Part shown: positions 24,384 to 33,399 of the stretch, piece after piece
Numbering within the stretch: position 1 is the first letter of the stretch
How the letters are laid out: every line of letters starts with the position of its first letter
Assembly (NCBI GenBank): GCA_934757155.1
Contig: CAKVLI010000001.1
Coordinates: 401,838 to 465,837, forward strand
Reading direction: 5' to 3'
Length of the DNA: 64,000 bases
DNA from: an uncultured Candidatus Melainabacteria bacterium
GTDB taxonomy: Bacteria; Cyanobacteriota; Vampirovibrionia; Gastranaerophilales; Gastranaerophilaceae
Made by a program: the position numbers and the translations under genes
Notes under the pieces: model-generated
What the model was told of the DNA's origin: nothing
What the model saw: the letters and a program-made list of their open reading frames with translations, nothing else
Databases searched by the model: none

Positions 24384-25253
24384 TTATCTTAATATGTTTT
24401 TTACATAGTCGTAGTATTCGTTGTTTTTAATGTTTGAAATATTTTTTTGGATTTCTTCTTTGCTCACGAGTCCTGTTCTATAGGCAACTTCTTCAAGACA
24501 AGCAATTTTTATTCCTTGATTTTCCTCAACGGTCTGAATGTATTGTCCTGCTTTAAGAAGAGAGTTATGAGTTCCTGTATCAAGCCAAGAGAAGCCTCTT
24601 CCAAGGAGTTCTGTATGGAGTTTTTCTTTTTGGAGATATATTTTGTTTAAATCGGTTATCTCAAGTTCTCCCCTTTGAGAAGGTTTCAGGCTCTTTGCAT
24701 ATTCAATAACCTTGTTATCGTAGAAGTACAACCCTGTAACAGCATAGTTTGATTTAGGATTTTGGGGTTTTTCTTCTAAGGAAAGCACTTTTCCTTGCTG
24801 GTCAAATTCAACTACACCGAATCTTTCAGGGTCTTTTACCGCGTAACCAAAAATTGTAGCAGTTCCATTTTCGGCTCTTTGAACGGCGTCTTTTAGAGAT
24901 TTTGAGAAACCAGCTCCGTAAAAAATATTATCACCCAAAATCATTGCAACAGGGTCGTTTCCGATAAATTCTTCGCCCAAAATAAAGGCTTGTGCAAGTC
25001 CATCAGGACTTGGCTGAGTTTGGTAAGAGAATTTTACTCCGAATTGTGAACCGTCGCCCAGAAGGGTTTTGAAGTTTGAAATATCGTTAGGGGTTGAGAT
25101 TATGAGAATATCTTTTATTCCCGCGAGCATTAGGACAGAGATTGGGTAATAAATCATCGGTTTGTCATATACCGGAAGGAGTTGTTTTGAAACAACTGTA
25201 GTTGTCGGATATAGTCGAGTTCCGTTTCCGCCTGCGAGTACAATTCCTTTCAT
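24384..25253 (-). CDS. rmlA: Glucose-1-phosphate thymidylyltransferase
   Basis: A 289-residue RmlA of standard size. The nucleotide-binding motif GIVLAGGNGTRLYPTT is at the N-terminus, followed by SKQLLPVYDKPMIYYP, the LGDNIFYG metal site and FSWLDTGTHNSLL. It makes dTDP-glucose, the first step of dTDP-L-rhamnose synthesis. It is the last gene of the rmlC-B-D-A operon, 3 bp after rmlD. Confidence 0.96.
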   Translation of the reverse strand: MKGIVLAGGNGTRLYPTTTVVSKQLLPVYDKPMIYYPISVLMLAGIKDILIISTPNDISNFKTLLGDGSQFGVKFSYQTQPSPDGLAQAFILGEEFIGNDPVAMILGDNIFYGAGFSKSLKDAVQRAENGTATIFGYAVKDPERFGVVEFDQQGKVLSLEEKPQNPKSNYAVTGLYFYDNKVIEYAKSLKPSQRGELEITDLNKIYLQKEKLHTELLGRGFSWLDTGTHNSLLKAGQYIQTVEENQGIKIACLEEVAYRTGLVSKEEIQKNISNIKNNEYYDYVKNILR

Positions 25254-25256
25254 AAT

Positions 25257-26078
25257 TTATACCTCTCTTAGTTGTAAATATTCTTTTAATGCGGCTTCCC
25301 AGTTTCTGCAAAAACCGTCGTTATCCATAACACTGTATTTTGGTCTTTTTGCGGGTCTTGGAAACTCTTCGGTTGTACAAGGTTTCAGATTAACTTTGAG
25401 ATTAGAAAGCTCAAAAATCCGTTTTGCAAAGCTATACCAGCTTGTTTTTCCGCCTCCGCAGATGTGGTATATTCCGTAATCTTCCGTATCAAGAAGCTCT
25501 GCGATTTCGTTAACAAGCTCCAGTGTCCAAGTCGGGCAGCCGATTTGGTCGTTGACGACCTTCAATTCCGGTTTGTTTTTGAGTGAAAGCATAGTTTCTA
25601 CAAAGTTTTTTCCATAAATTCCGTAGAGCCAAGAAGTTCTTACGATAAAATATTTTTCGCAATATTTTTTGACGAATTCTTCGCCTTCCAATTTGGTCAA
25701 ACCATAATTGTTAATAGGGTTTGGCTTATCAGTCGGAAGGTATGGTTTTTCTTTTTTTCCGTCAAAGACGTAATCTGTTGAGATGTAGACCAATTTGCAA
25801 CCGATTTCTGCACAGGTTTTAGCAATGTTTTTTGTTCCATCTGCGTTGATTTCTCTTGCTTGTTCGAGGTTTTCTTCTGCACTGTCAACATCTGTGTATG
25901 CTGCGCAATGGATTACGACATCAGGTTTTTCGGATTTTAAAACTTTTTGGACAGAGTCAGGATTTGTTATGTCAAGATTTTGGATATCTGTTTCAACAAC
26001 TTCGTACCCTTCATCCTCGAGTATCGGACATAAATCTTGCCCCAACATTCCGTTAGCTCCTGTGACTAAAGCTTTCAT
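25257..26078 (-). CDS. rmlD: dTDP-4-dehydrorhamnose reductase
   Basis: A 273-residue extended SDR-family reductase: NAD(P)-binding TGANGMLGQDL at the N-terminus, YISTDYVFDG and the active-site YGLTKLEGE. It catalyses the last step to dTDP-L-rhamnose. The start ATG at 26078 overlaps the rmlB stop as ATGA; a longer frame upstream lies inside rmlB and is rejected. Confidence 0.95.
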   Translation of the reverse strand: MKALVTGANGMLGQDLCPILEDEGYEVVETDIQNLDITNPDSVQKVLKSEKPDVVIHCAAYTDVDSAEENLEQAREINADGTKNIAKTCAEIGCKLVYISTDYVFDGKKEKPYLPTDKPNPINNYGLTKLEGEEFVKKYCEKYFIVRTSWLYGIYGKNFVETMLSLKNKPELKVVNDQIGCPTWTLELVNEIAELLDTEDYGIYHICGGGKTSWYSFAKRIFELSNLKVNLKPCTTEEFPRPAKRPKYSVMDNDGFCRNWEAALKEYLQLREV

Positions 26079-27061
26079 GACATTGTACTCGCTTTCTTTT
26101 TTTCGATTGATTTTATCCAATCTTGATTGTTCAAATACCAGTCTATGGTTAATTTTATACCTTCTTCAAAAGTTACTGATGGTTGCCAATCCAGTTGAGA
26201 AGAGATTTTGTTATTAGAAATTGCGTAACGTTTGTCATGACCTAATCTATCTTCCACAAACTCAATTGAGTCCTCATCTTTGCCCATTGCGTCAAGGATG
26301 AGCTTTGTAATTTCAAGATTTGTTTTTTCGTTATGACCGCCGATATTATAAACATCGCCGATTTTTCCTGAGTGTAGTACCCTGTCTATTGCTTCGCAGT
26401 GGTCATAGACATAAAGCCAGTCGCGAACGTTCATTCCGTCGCCGTACACCGGAACTTTTTCGCCGTTCAAGAGTTTTGAAATAAAGAACGGAATTAATTT
26501 TTCAGGATACTGGTATGGACCATAGTTGTTTGAACATCTTGTAATCAAAACCGGAAGTCCGTATGTTTCGTGGTAAGCTCTGACAAGCAGGTCTGCACTT
26601 GCTTTTGAAGCTGAATAAGGTGAATTTGGTTGTATTGGAGAGGTTTCATAGAAATATCCTGTTTCTTCCAAAGTTCCGTAAACTTCATCTGTTGAGACCT
26701 GTAAGTATCTTTCGATATCAGATTCTATGCTTGCCTGAAGCAGGTTCAATGTTCCCATAACATTTGTTTCTACAAAGATTTCGGGACGCTTAATCGAATT
26801 ATCAACGTGAGACTCAGCTGCGAAATTCACCACGTAATTGCAACCTTTGATGATATTGCGCACGAGTTTTTTGTCGCAGATATTTCCTCGGATAAATTGG
26901 TAATTAGGATTATTTTCGACATCCTTCAGATTTTCCAAGTTTCCGCAATAAGTCAACGCATCAAGGTTTATGACTTTGCTCTCGGGATATTTTTTTAGAA
27001 TATGTCTTATGAAACAGCTTCCGATAAAACCTGCTCCGCCTGTTACTAGAACTGTTTTCAT
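26075..27061 (-). CDS. rmlB: dTDP-glucose 4,6-dehydratase
   Basis: A 328-residue extended SDR enzyme with TGGAGFIGSCFIRH, LQVSTDEVYG and YSASKASADLLVRAYHETYG (YxxxK catalytic pair, quoted as YSASKASAD). It converts dTDP-glucose to the 4-keto-6-deoxy intermediate. One-base overlap with rmlC (TGATG/TCATC arrangement at 27061) and ATGA overlap with rmlD tie the operon together. Confidence 0.96.
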   Translation of the reverse strand: MKTVLVTGGAGFIGSCFIRHILKKYPESKVINLDALTYCGNLENLKDVENNPNYQFIRGNICDKKLVRNIIKGCNYVVNFAAESHVDNSIKRPEIFVETNVMGTLNLLQASIESDIERYLQVSTDEVYGTLEETGYFYETSPIQPNSPYSASKASADLLVRAYHETYGLPVLITRCSNNYGPYQYPEKLIPFFISKLLNGEKVPVYGDGMNVRDWLYVYDHCEAIDRVLHSGKIGDVYNIGGHNEKTNLEITKLILDAMGKDEDSIEFVEDRLGHDKRYAISNNKISSQLDWQPSVTFEEGIKLTIDWYLNNQDWIKSIEKKKASTMS

Positions 27062-27618
27062 CAGCTTAACTCCTCTTTGTTAATATCTTTCAAGTTTGGT
27101 TGAACCTTGTCCTTTTCGCTCAAAATCGGCTGAAAATCAATGTTCCAATCGATATTAATGTCTTTATCATTCCACAAAATTCCGCGGTCGGCGCTAGGTG
27201 TGTATTCTCCGCTTGTTTTGTACATAAGTTCAACTTCATCCGTTAGTGCAACGAAACCGTGTGCGAATCCGTTAGGGATATAGAGCATGTTTTTGTTTTC
27301 TTCTGACAATTCGACTTTTACATATTGTCCGAAGGTTTTTGAATTTTTTCTGATATCAACCGCGACATCAAAAATTCTTCCGCGTGTACATCTTACGAGT
27401 TTTGCCTGCCCGAAAGGTTTTGCCTGAAAATGAAGTCCTCTAAGCACGCCTTTAGTGGATTTGGAGTGGTTATCTTGTACAAACTCTACTGTAATTCCGT
27501 TTTCAAAAAATTCGGACTTCTTGTAGGTTTCCATGAAAAAACCTCTGTTATCTCCGAATACTTTCGGTTTAACAAGTATTACATCCTCAATTTTCTGCTT
27601 TTCAAACTCAAACGGCAT
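27061..27618 (-). CDS. rmlC: dTDP-4-dehydrorhamnose 3,5-epimerase
   Basis: A 185-residue cupin epimerase with DNRGFFMETYK, FVQDNHSKSTKGVLRGLHFQ (catalytic H in GLHFQ) and YIPNGFAHGF. It heads the rmlC-B-D-A operon; a GGAG site precedes its ATG. L-rhamnose so made would feed an outer surface polysaccharide. Confidence 0.95.
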   Translation of the reverse strand: MPFEFEKQKIEDVILVKPKVFGDNRGFFMETYKKSEFFENGITVEFVQDNHSKSTKGVLRGLHFQAKPFGQAKLVRCTRGRIFDVAVDIRKNSKTFGQYVKVELSEENKNMLYIPNGFAHGFVALTDEVELMYKTSGEYTPSADRGILWNDKDINIDWNIDFQPILSEKDKVQPNLKDINKEELS

Positions 27619-27682
27619 AGATATCTCCTTACATCTATAATAGCAGAAATCACGTATTAGTCATAATATTTTACAATTTATA

Positions 27683-28312
27683 TTATAGTCCGCCATCACG
27701 ACGTGAAAACGGTTCTTTCGCATCAGGCGGAAGATACATTCTGTTTTGTGTTCCGCGTTGAGTGTCGTATGGTGAAACGGGTTCTTCTGCAAACCCAAGT
27801 TTTTTGTAAAATTCTTTTGAGTCTTTCTTAGAGTGAAGTCGGATGTTTCCGTTACAACAGGCTTCATCACTTCTTCTTTGTGCAATTTGCAAAAGCCTCG
27901 TTCCGATATCTTTGTACTCTTCCATTCCTTCCTTATAGTAAGGAGTGTTCGGGTTGGAATGATTCATTAAAAAGTCAACAAAAATGTGGCTTGGGTCTTC
28001 CGTAAATGCGAGTCGGTCATAATTATTTGCCTTATTAATTTTTATGTCCATTTCGCCAATTATTTTACCGTACTTGTCTTTAAGCATATAGGTTTCTTGG
28101 TTTGTAGAGCATTTTATTTTCATTACATTAAGAAAAGCCTCTTCACCGTTTTTCTTGAAAACTCTGACTTTGCCAATGATTCCGTCAGGCATCATTCCTA
28201 CATTGTAGTGTTTAATTGTTTCAACCGGATTAATTCCCTTGAAACTAGGAACTGTTATAGGTTTTGCTTGAAAACCGGTATTATATTTTATTAAATTATT
28301 CCTTACTTCCAT
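27683..28312 (-). CDS. GNAT acetyltransferase-like protein with N-terminal F-[K/Q] motifs
   Basis: A 209-residue protein. The second half has the GNAT pattern: DIGTRLLQIAQRRSDEA (acetyl-CoA loop and helix, with GTRLL) and EFYKKLGFAEE at the end. The N-terminal 26 residues hold two copies of the short motif, TGFQAKP and VPSFKGIN, joined by a low-complexity linker. It is monocistronic. The substrate is unknown; the motif suggests a shared localisation or processing feature with five other proteins here. Confidence 0.7.
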   Translation of the reverse strand: MEVRNNLIKYNTGFQAKPITVPSFKGINPVETIKHYNVGMMPDGIIGKVRVFKKNGEEAFLNVMKIKCSTNQETYMLKDKYGKIIGEMDIKINKANNYDRLAFTEDPSHIFVDFLMNHSNPNTPYYKEGMEEYKDIGTRLLQIAQRRSDEACCNGNIRLHSKKDSKEFYKKLGFAEEPVSPYDTQRGTQNRMYLPPDAKEPFSRRDGGL

Positions 28313-28391
28313 ACTTTAATAAAAACATTAAGTGACGAAAAATTGCGTTTTGGGGTAAAGCTGTGTAAAGATTTTTGTGCTAGACGCCCTG

Positions 28392-29726
28392 TTAATTACA
28401 ATCAAGAAACCGAAACGGATTTTTATTTATCCCAAGAGTGTCTTTTAAGTCATTTACTATGTTTAAAGCTGTGTAGTTTCCGGCATACCCGCATTCATTG
28501 TAAACTTTAGCACGTTCTTCTTTTTTATAATCATTACCCTTAATCAAAACTTTATCTAAAATGTCTGCCAATTCCTGTGTATTTTCAGCCTTATAACAAG
28601 TTTGATTAATTTTTTCTACGAAAGGATTGAACGGAACACCGTGTTTAGATTTCAAGAAAATTTGCGGTTTTTGAGTCATAAAATATTCCGTTTTGAAAGA
28701 TCCGCAATCCGTAATCATAGCGCAAGATTCCATAAACATGTCTAAATAGTCGCCGGATTCGTAAACTTGACCTATTTTTCTCCACTCATCCCAATATTTT
28801 TGAAGTTTCTCTTCTGACCACAAATTTCCGTTTCGTAAAAATTCCCATAAACACGGATGTGGCTTAAAGACGTAATTAAACTCCGGATGAGCTTTTGCCC
28901 ACTCAAGAATGAAATCTCCCATATTAAGGAAAGTTCCCCATTTCAGGGTGGTTGTATCCGATACAGAAAAATGTGGAGCATAGATAATAGTTTTCTTATT
29001 CTCAAACTTTTTATCTTTATTAAGATAAAAATAATCCAAAATCGGGTGTCCGACAGCTTTTAAGTTTGAACCTTTATTCGCCATATTTGAGGCAAAGTAA
29101 TTTTTTATCAAATCGTTAAGTACATACTGAGTTTCCACATACAAATAGAAACGTAGGTAATATTCCTGTTCACCCATAGAACTTGATACAGAATATGGAA
29201 TATAACGTGTCAAAGCATATTTAGATGTCATCACCGGTCCTTGAGTCTTATAAACATACCAAGGATGACAATAAAAGACTATATCAGGCTTTGGCTCCAT
29301 ATCCTCAAATGCAATATAGTCATTCTTCTCAAAGTCATAAGCATATTTTACCCGCAACCCTTTTTTCTCAAAGAATTCATAAACCGGTTTCAAAGTTTCC
29401 GGTTTTTGGTAATTGAAATTAAAATCCGGCGCACAGTTCTTAGAAACAAAAATCCACGGTGTAAAAATTCCGCTTTCTTCCATCAAGTCATATATGCTCT
29501 GGCATTTCCACTTTGTTTCATCATAAATATAGAATGCTACAGTTAATTTTTTGCCATTCTTAATTTTGTTCTTTAATTTTTTTATTACTTGAGGTTTGTT
29601 ATCAGAAATATACCTAAGGTTTTGACGTATTTTCAAGCTCATGCCAACTTGTTTCAATGCTTCTTGTAATTTTGGAGGAGCATAGTTTGCAAGCTGTTCA
29701 AAAATTTCAAAATACTTTATATACAT
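28392..29726 (-). CDS. CDP-glycerol glycerophosphotransferase-like GT-B enzyme
   Basis: A 444-residue protein resembling the TagF/TagB superfamily: TIIYAPHFSV, YVFKPHPCLWEF and MITDCGSFKTEYFM correspond to its nucleotide- and phosphate-binding motifs. It probably adds polyol-phosphate or sugar-phosphate units to a surface polymer. It is the last gene of the unit gyrB/asn-synthase-like/tagD-like/methyltransferase/TagF-like, five bases from its neighbour. It is more diverged from classical TagF than the upstream paralogue. Confidence 0.7.
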   Translation of the reverse strand: MYIKYFEIFEQLANYAPPKLQEALKQVGMSLKIRQNLRYISDNKPQVIKKLKNKIKNGKKLTVAFYIYDETKWKCQSIYDLMEESGIFTPWIFVSKNCAPDFNFNYQKPETLKPVYEFFEKKGLRVKYAYDFEKNDYIAFEDMEPKPDIVFYCHPWYVYKTQGPVMTSKYALTRYIPYSVSSSMGEQEYYLRFYLYVETQYVLNDLIKNYFASNMANKGSNLKAVGHPILDYFYLNKDKKFENKKTIIYAPHFSVSDTTTLKWGTFLNMGDFILEWAKAHPEFNYVFKPHPCLWEFLRNGNLWSEEKLQKYWDEWRKIGQVYESGDYLDMFMESCAMITDCGSFKTEYFMTQKPQIFLKSKHGVPFNPFVEKINQTCYKAENTQELADILDKVLIKGNDYKKEERAKVYNECGYAGNYTALNIVNDLKDTLGINKNPFRFLDCN

Positions 29727-29731
29727 TTAAC

Positions 29732-31024
29732 CTACAAATTTTTTACAAATTCCCAAATCCTATCACAGGAATGACCATCTTTGTATTTATACAAAATATC
29801 CGTTTCTGTAGCCTTGTAATTAGCTTTTCCATTATTACAACATCTGAGGATTTTCTCTTTTAAATCTTCATAGCTAAGTACCATTTCTCCAGGCATCAAT
29901 ATTCTATAGTTATCCGGAAGTATAAAGCCACGACATTGTTTGTATTTATCAAGATAATTACCCATATAAAGAATTGGTTTATTCAGTATTGCATAATCAA
30001 TTGTAATGGATGAAAAGTCGCTTATTATTAAGTCTGTAAGATTAAAGATTTCATTTATATTAATATTACTAACAATTAAATCTCTGAATTTTAGTATTCT
30101 TATATTCTCACATTGGTCATAATTATTGTCTTGCAAATGTTTTATAAATTGTTTTTCCTCAAAAGGATGAGGTTTGATTAATAAACAAATATTGTTCGTT
30201 TTCAAATATTGCAAAAAATCTTCTTGGCTATAATTTTCAAGCCCGAAAATATTCTCAAAATCTACCTCTACATCTACTCTGCTATATCTGGTTTTATAAG
30301 TAGGTGCATATAAAACAACTTTATCAAAACCACCTAAATCAAATTTTTCTCTAATATGCGAATCTTGTTTTTTGTTAAAAATAACATCCGTTCTAACAAC
30401 ACCGGTTATTGGGAGTCTATTTGGATTTATTTGGAATAATGATGAGAATATTATTTTATAGATATCCGAAGATACAAATATATAACCGTGTTTTGACATA
30501 TAACTGTAACGACGTTTAGTATTTTGAGTCAGTCCGCTATCAGCACAACCGATGGACTTGATAGGTGAACCATGCCACAAATTAAAACAAACATGCCTGT
30601 CAGAAGATATATAATCCAAAAATTTACTGCAATGGTCATGGATAATATATTTTGATGTAAGCAAATTCCACATGCCTGATAAAGTGTGGATATAATAATT
30701 CTTATCTTCTACTTTGTCGTTACTTGAATCCACAGCCTCTCTTAACCAAAATATTTCTTTGAATTTATTCTGTTTCTGCGTCTTTAAATAATCATAAAAA
30801 ATGAATGTACTGTCAGAAAAGTCAGGATAAGAAGTAAATGCTGCCTTAGTATTAAACTTGGGTAAAATCCTGTCCAAAAGCCTAAATAAAACAGTACTAT
30901 TTTTACAAAAATCGTAATAATATCTCTTTGGGTTCGTATAAAAAGAAATATGTAGTCTCAAACATTTGAAAATAATACGTTCTTCTCTTTCAATATGCTC
31001 TATATGAAATAATTCTGTCATCAA
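29732..31024 (-). CDS. CDP-glycerol:polyglycerophosphate glycerophosphotransferase family protein
   Basis: A 430-residue TagB/TagF-type enzyme. Recognisable motifs are NLWHGSPIKSIG, VLYAPTYKTRY, LLIKPHPFEEK and LIISDFSSITIDYAILNKP. Members transfer glycerol phosphate from CDP-glycerol. A tagD-like cytidylyltransferase two genes upstream could supply the donor. The gene lacks the N-terminal extension of teichoic acid polymerases. In a diderm this more likely serves a capsule or decorated outer glycan than a wall teichoic acid. Confidence 0.82.
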   Translation of the reverse strand: MMTELFHIEHIEREERIIFKCLRLHISFYTNPKRYYYDFCKNSTVLFRLLDRILPKFNTKAAFTSYPDFSDSTFIFYDYLKTQKQNKFKEIFWLREAVDSSNDKVEDKNYYIHTLSGMWNLLTSKYIIHDHCSKFLDYISSDRHVCFNLWHGSPIKSIGCADSGLTQNTKRRYSYMSKHGYIFVSSDIYKIIFSSLFQINPNRLPITGVVRTDVIFNKKQDSHIREKFDLGGFDKVVLYAPTYKTRYSRVDVEVDFENIFGLENYSQEDFLQYLKTNNICLLIKPHPFEEKQFIKHLQDNNYDQCENIRILKFRDLIVSNININEIFNLTDLIISDFSSITIDYAILNKPILYMGNYLDKYKQCRGFILPDNYRILMPGEMVLSYEDLKEKILRCCNNGKANYKATETDILYKYKDGHSCDRIWEFVKNL

Positions 31025-31042
31025 TTCTCCAATACCTGTGTC

Positions 31043-31909
31043 TTATATAATTCTAACTGCAACTTTTTCTCTGTCATAAACATAACCAAGATACTCAAAT
31101 TGCAAACCAGTTTCTTCCAAAAACTCCATAAAAGCTTTATATTCATGTTGTTGCCAATTAGGATAATTGAAATATTCATCAAAAAAGATTACCGTTCCTG
31201 TTGATATATGAGATTTTAGATTATCGAATATCGTTTTTGTTGAAGAATACAAGTCACAGTCAATATTAAGATATGCAATATCAAACTCTCCATGCTCCTG
31301 TACAAATTTTGGCAGGGTATCGTTAAAATAACCTATAACCAATTCAACATTTGATTCAACTTCAGGCAAATTTTCCATTTTAAAACGGTCTTTTGTATAA
31401 TCTCCGTACCATGCCTCAGGAAGTCCCTCAAAGCTATCAAAACCATAGATTTTATCGTTTGGTCTCTGTTTAGCTATATGATTGATAGAAATTCCTTTAT
31501 AAACACCAAACTCCAAATATAGTCCGGGTTTTTGTGCAAAACTCAGTGCATAAGTATGTAAATCTAATCTCTTTGGCAACATTTTAACTGTAGACATATT
31601 TTTAATTATAAATTCAGCAGTCTGATAACTGGCAACTTCTGCCAAGCTTAGTTTTAAATTTCTCCAAGGTTTTTCTTTTAATGGTAAATCCCACATTTTT
31701 TTAATAGCGGTAATATCTGCGCGATTATTCTGCGCTGCAAAATTAATACCTTCAAGTACACTTTTTATTTCTTTTATTTCTTTTTCCAATTTGCTACAAT
31801 TACTTTTGTGTCTTAAAAATTTAATTTTTAAACCCATAATTGTGATTATCTTATGTGTATTTTCATTTCTCATAGAAAATATTGTTTGAAAAAATTTTTT
31901 CATCATCAA
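31043..31909 (-). CDS. TylF/MycF-type SAM-dependent methyltransferase
   Basis: A 288-residue protein. The C-terminal two thirds show a class I methyltransferase fold of the macrocin O-methyltransferase type: YLEFGVYKGISINHIAK (SAM loop), YGFDSFEGLPEAW, IAYLNIDCDLYSSTK and VIFFDEYFNYP. The N-terminal 80 residues form a helical, charged segment. In this operon it may methylate a sugar of the surface polymer. It lies between the tagD-like and TagF-like genes with short gaps. Confidence 0.78.
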   Translation of the reverse strand: MMMKKFFQTIFSMRNENTHKIITIMGLKIKFLRHKSNCSKLEKEIKEIKSVLEGINFAAQNNRADITAIKKMWDLPLKEKPWRNLKLSLAEVASYQTAEFIIKNMSTVKMLPKRLDLHTYALSFAQKPGLYLEFGVYKGISINHIAKQRPNDKIYGFDSFEGLPEAWYGDYTKDRFKMENLPEVESNVELVIGYFNDTLPKFVQEHGEFDIAYLNIDCDLYSSTKTIFDNLKSHISTGTVIFFDEYFNYPNWQQHEYKAFMEFLEETGLQFEYLGYVYDREKVAVRII

Positions 31910-31915
31910 ATTCCT

Positions 31916-32341
31916 TTAGTTATTACGTAACTTCTTTAGAGTTTCATTTAAAAGAGAAGAACTTGTTCCTTTCGTGTACGGAAAATATACCACTCGAACT
32001 CCAACTTTTTTAAATTTTTCTTCCATTTCTTTCCAACTCGGAGAATTGTACCAATCATCTCCCACAAAAAGAACATCAAAATGCAACTTTTCCCACATTT
32101 TGTATTTATCCAAATTTTCCTGAGGAATCGCAGCGTCCACATATTTAATGCTTCGAACAATCTCAATTCTCTCTTCAAACGGAATAACAGCACGCTTGTT
32201 TTTGTACGCAACAAGTTCATCCACAGTAACTCCGACAATCAGCTTGTCGCACAAACCTTTAGCGTTCTTGAGGAGGTTCAAATGTCCAATGTGGAATAAA
32301 TCATAAACTCCGGATGTATAACCGATTAACATTTTTTCCAT
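31916..32341 (-). CDS. tagD: Glycerol-3-phosphate cytidylyltransferase-like (TagD)
   Basis: A 141-residue nucleotidyltransferase: GYTSGVYDLFHIGHLNLLKN holds the HXGH site, RIEIVRSIKYVD the downstream RXXXXXXXKYVD pattern, VLFVGDDWYNS and TKGTSSSLL the C-terminal motif. This matches TagD, which makes CDP-glycerol, although related enzymes use other phosphates. Its ATG overlaps the upstream stop by one base (TAATG). Confidence 0.85.
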   Translation of the reverse strand: MEKMLIGYTSGVYDLFHIGHLNLLKNAKGLCDKLIVGVTVDELVAYKNKRAVIPFEERIEIVRSIKYVDAAIPQENLDKYKMWEKLHFDVLFVGDDWYNSPSWKEMEEKFKKVGVRVVYFPYTKGTSSSLLNETLKKLRNN

Positions 32342-33387
32342 TACAAAGCTCCTTTATCATGCAGATTTAAAAATTGTTCTAAACACCAACACAACCACTT
32401 TTGGTCGCCCGTCATATTTTCAGTACAGTTTGGTATAAATTCCGGTCTTGAAACTTTGTAATCCTTTAACCATTGTGTCATTGCCCTTGGCATAGGGATT
32501 TTCTGCGGAACCGGAATATCAGGATAACAGGTTGCAAAAAGTTCTCTTACGAGATATTTTGACTCACCTCTGCGTACTCTTTCCATATCCAAAGGTTCAG
32601 CCATTTTCATGTGCGAATACGGGTCAAGATACTTAACCCCTGCAATACTAAAAGCGTCTTCATAGGAATTTAATGATTCCAGTAACATATCTTCATTCAT
32701 TAATTTCCAAACGTCAATGGTATTGTCCTCTCTTTTGTATTTATCATATTGTGATTTCACATCCACTGGTTCCACAAGAGCTTCGCTCGGTTCTATATAG
32801 TTATATCTTTTGATAAATGCATCTGTTGACCAATCTGAAGTCAATAATTTATCCATGCCGCCAAATACGTAGTCTGCGCTATCTCCGATTATAATTCTTT
32901 CAATCCCTTGTGACTTTGCGTATCTCGCAGCTTTTAGTAATTGAACTTCTATTGAATGGAACGGCACTCCGTCAGCTTTCAGAATTTCCGGAGTTAATTC
33001 TTCAAAATCGCTCCAATTCATTTCAATAATATGATGTTTAAGTCCGTATTTGTCAGCGTATTTGCGCGCTTTTTCCGTCTCATCAATTGCGCCTTGGGCA
33101 ATACATTTAAATGTATAAGCAGGAGTTCCTTTAGGAAGGTATGACGCTAAAATTGCGCTGTCCATTCCGCCTGAGAGCAAAATGGCAGTCTTATTCGGAA
33201 CGTAAAACTCTCTTATCCTCTCTTTAATAACTTCATCCATGTCCTGAATGTTTTTTACGAGTGTAATTTTATTCTTTGGTATAGGTTTGAATACTTTATG
33301 TGTTAACCCCTCGAAGAAGTTCATATTTTCGTCCGCCACAAAGCGAAAAGCCAAATAATGACTCATACAGTATTGCTTATTAATCAT
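32341..33387 (-). CDS. Asparagine-synthase-like amidotransferase domain protein
   Basis: A 348-residue ATP pyrophosphatase with the PP-loop AILLSGGMDSAILASYL and downstream IIIGDSADYVFGG. It lacks the N-terminal glutaminase domain and its Cys2 of full AsnB. Such truncated members often amidate sugars or peptides in surface-polymer clusters, using ammonia from elsewhere. It begins 12 bp after gyrB and overlaps tagD by one base. True asparagine synthesis cannot be excluded. Confidence 0.7.
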   Translation of the reverse strand: MINKQYCMSHYLAFRFVADENMNFFEGLTHKVFKPIPKNKITLVKNIQDMDEVIKERIREFYVPNKTAILLSGGMDSAILASYLPKGTPAYTFKCIAQGAIDETEKARKYADKYGLKHHIIEMNWSDFEELTPEILKADGVPFHSIEVQLLKAARYAKSQGIERIIIGDSADYVFGGMDKLLTSDWSTDAFIKRYNYIEPSEALVEPVDVKSQYDKYKREDNTIDVWKLMNEDMLLESLNSYEDAFSIAGVKYLDPYSHMKMAEPLDMERVRRGESKYLVRELFATCYPDIPVPQKIPMPRAMTQWLKDYKVSRPEFIPNCTENMTGDQKWLCWCLEQFLNLHDKGAL

Positions 33388-33399
33388 ATTATCCTCTTC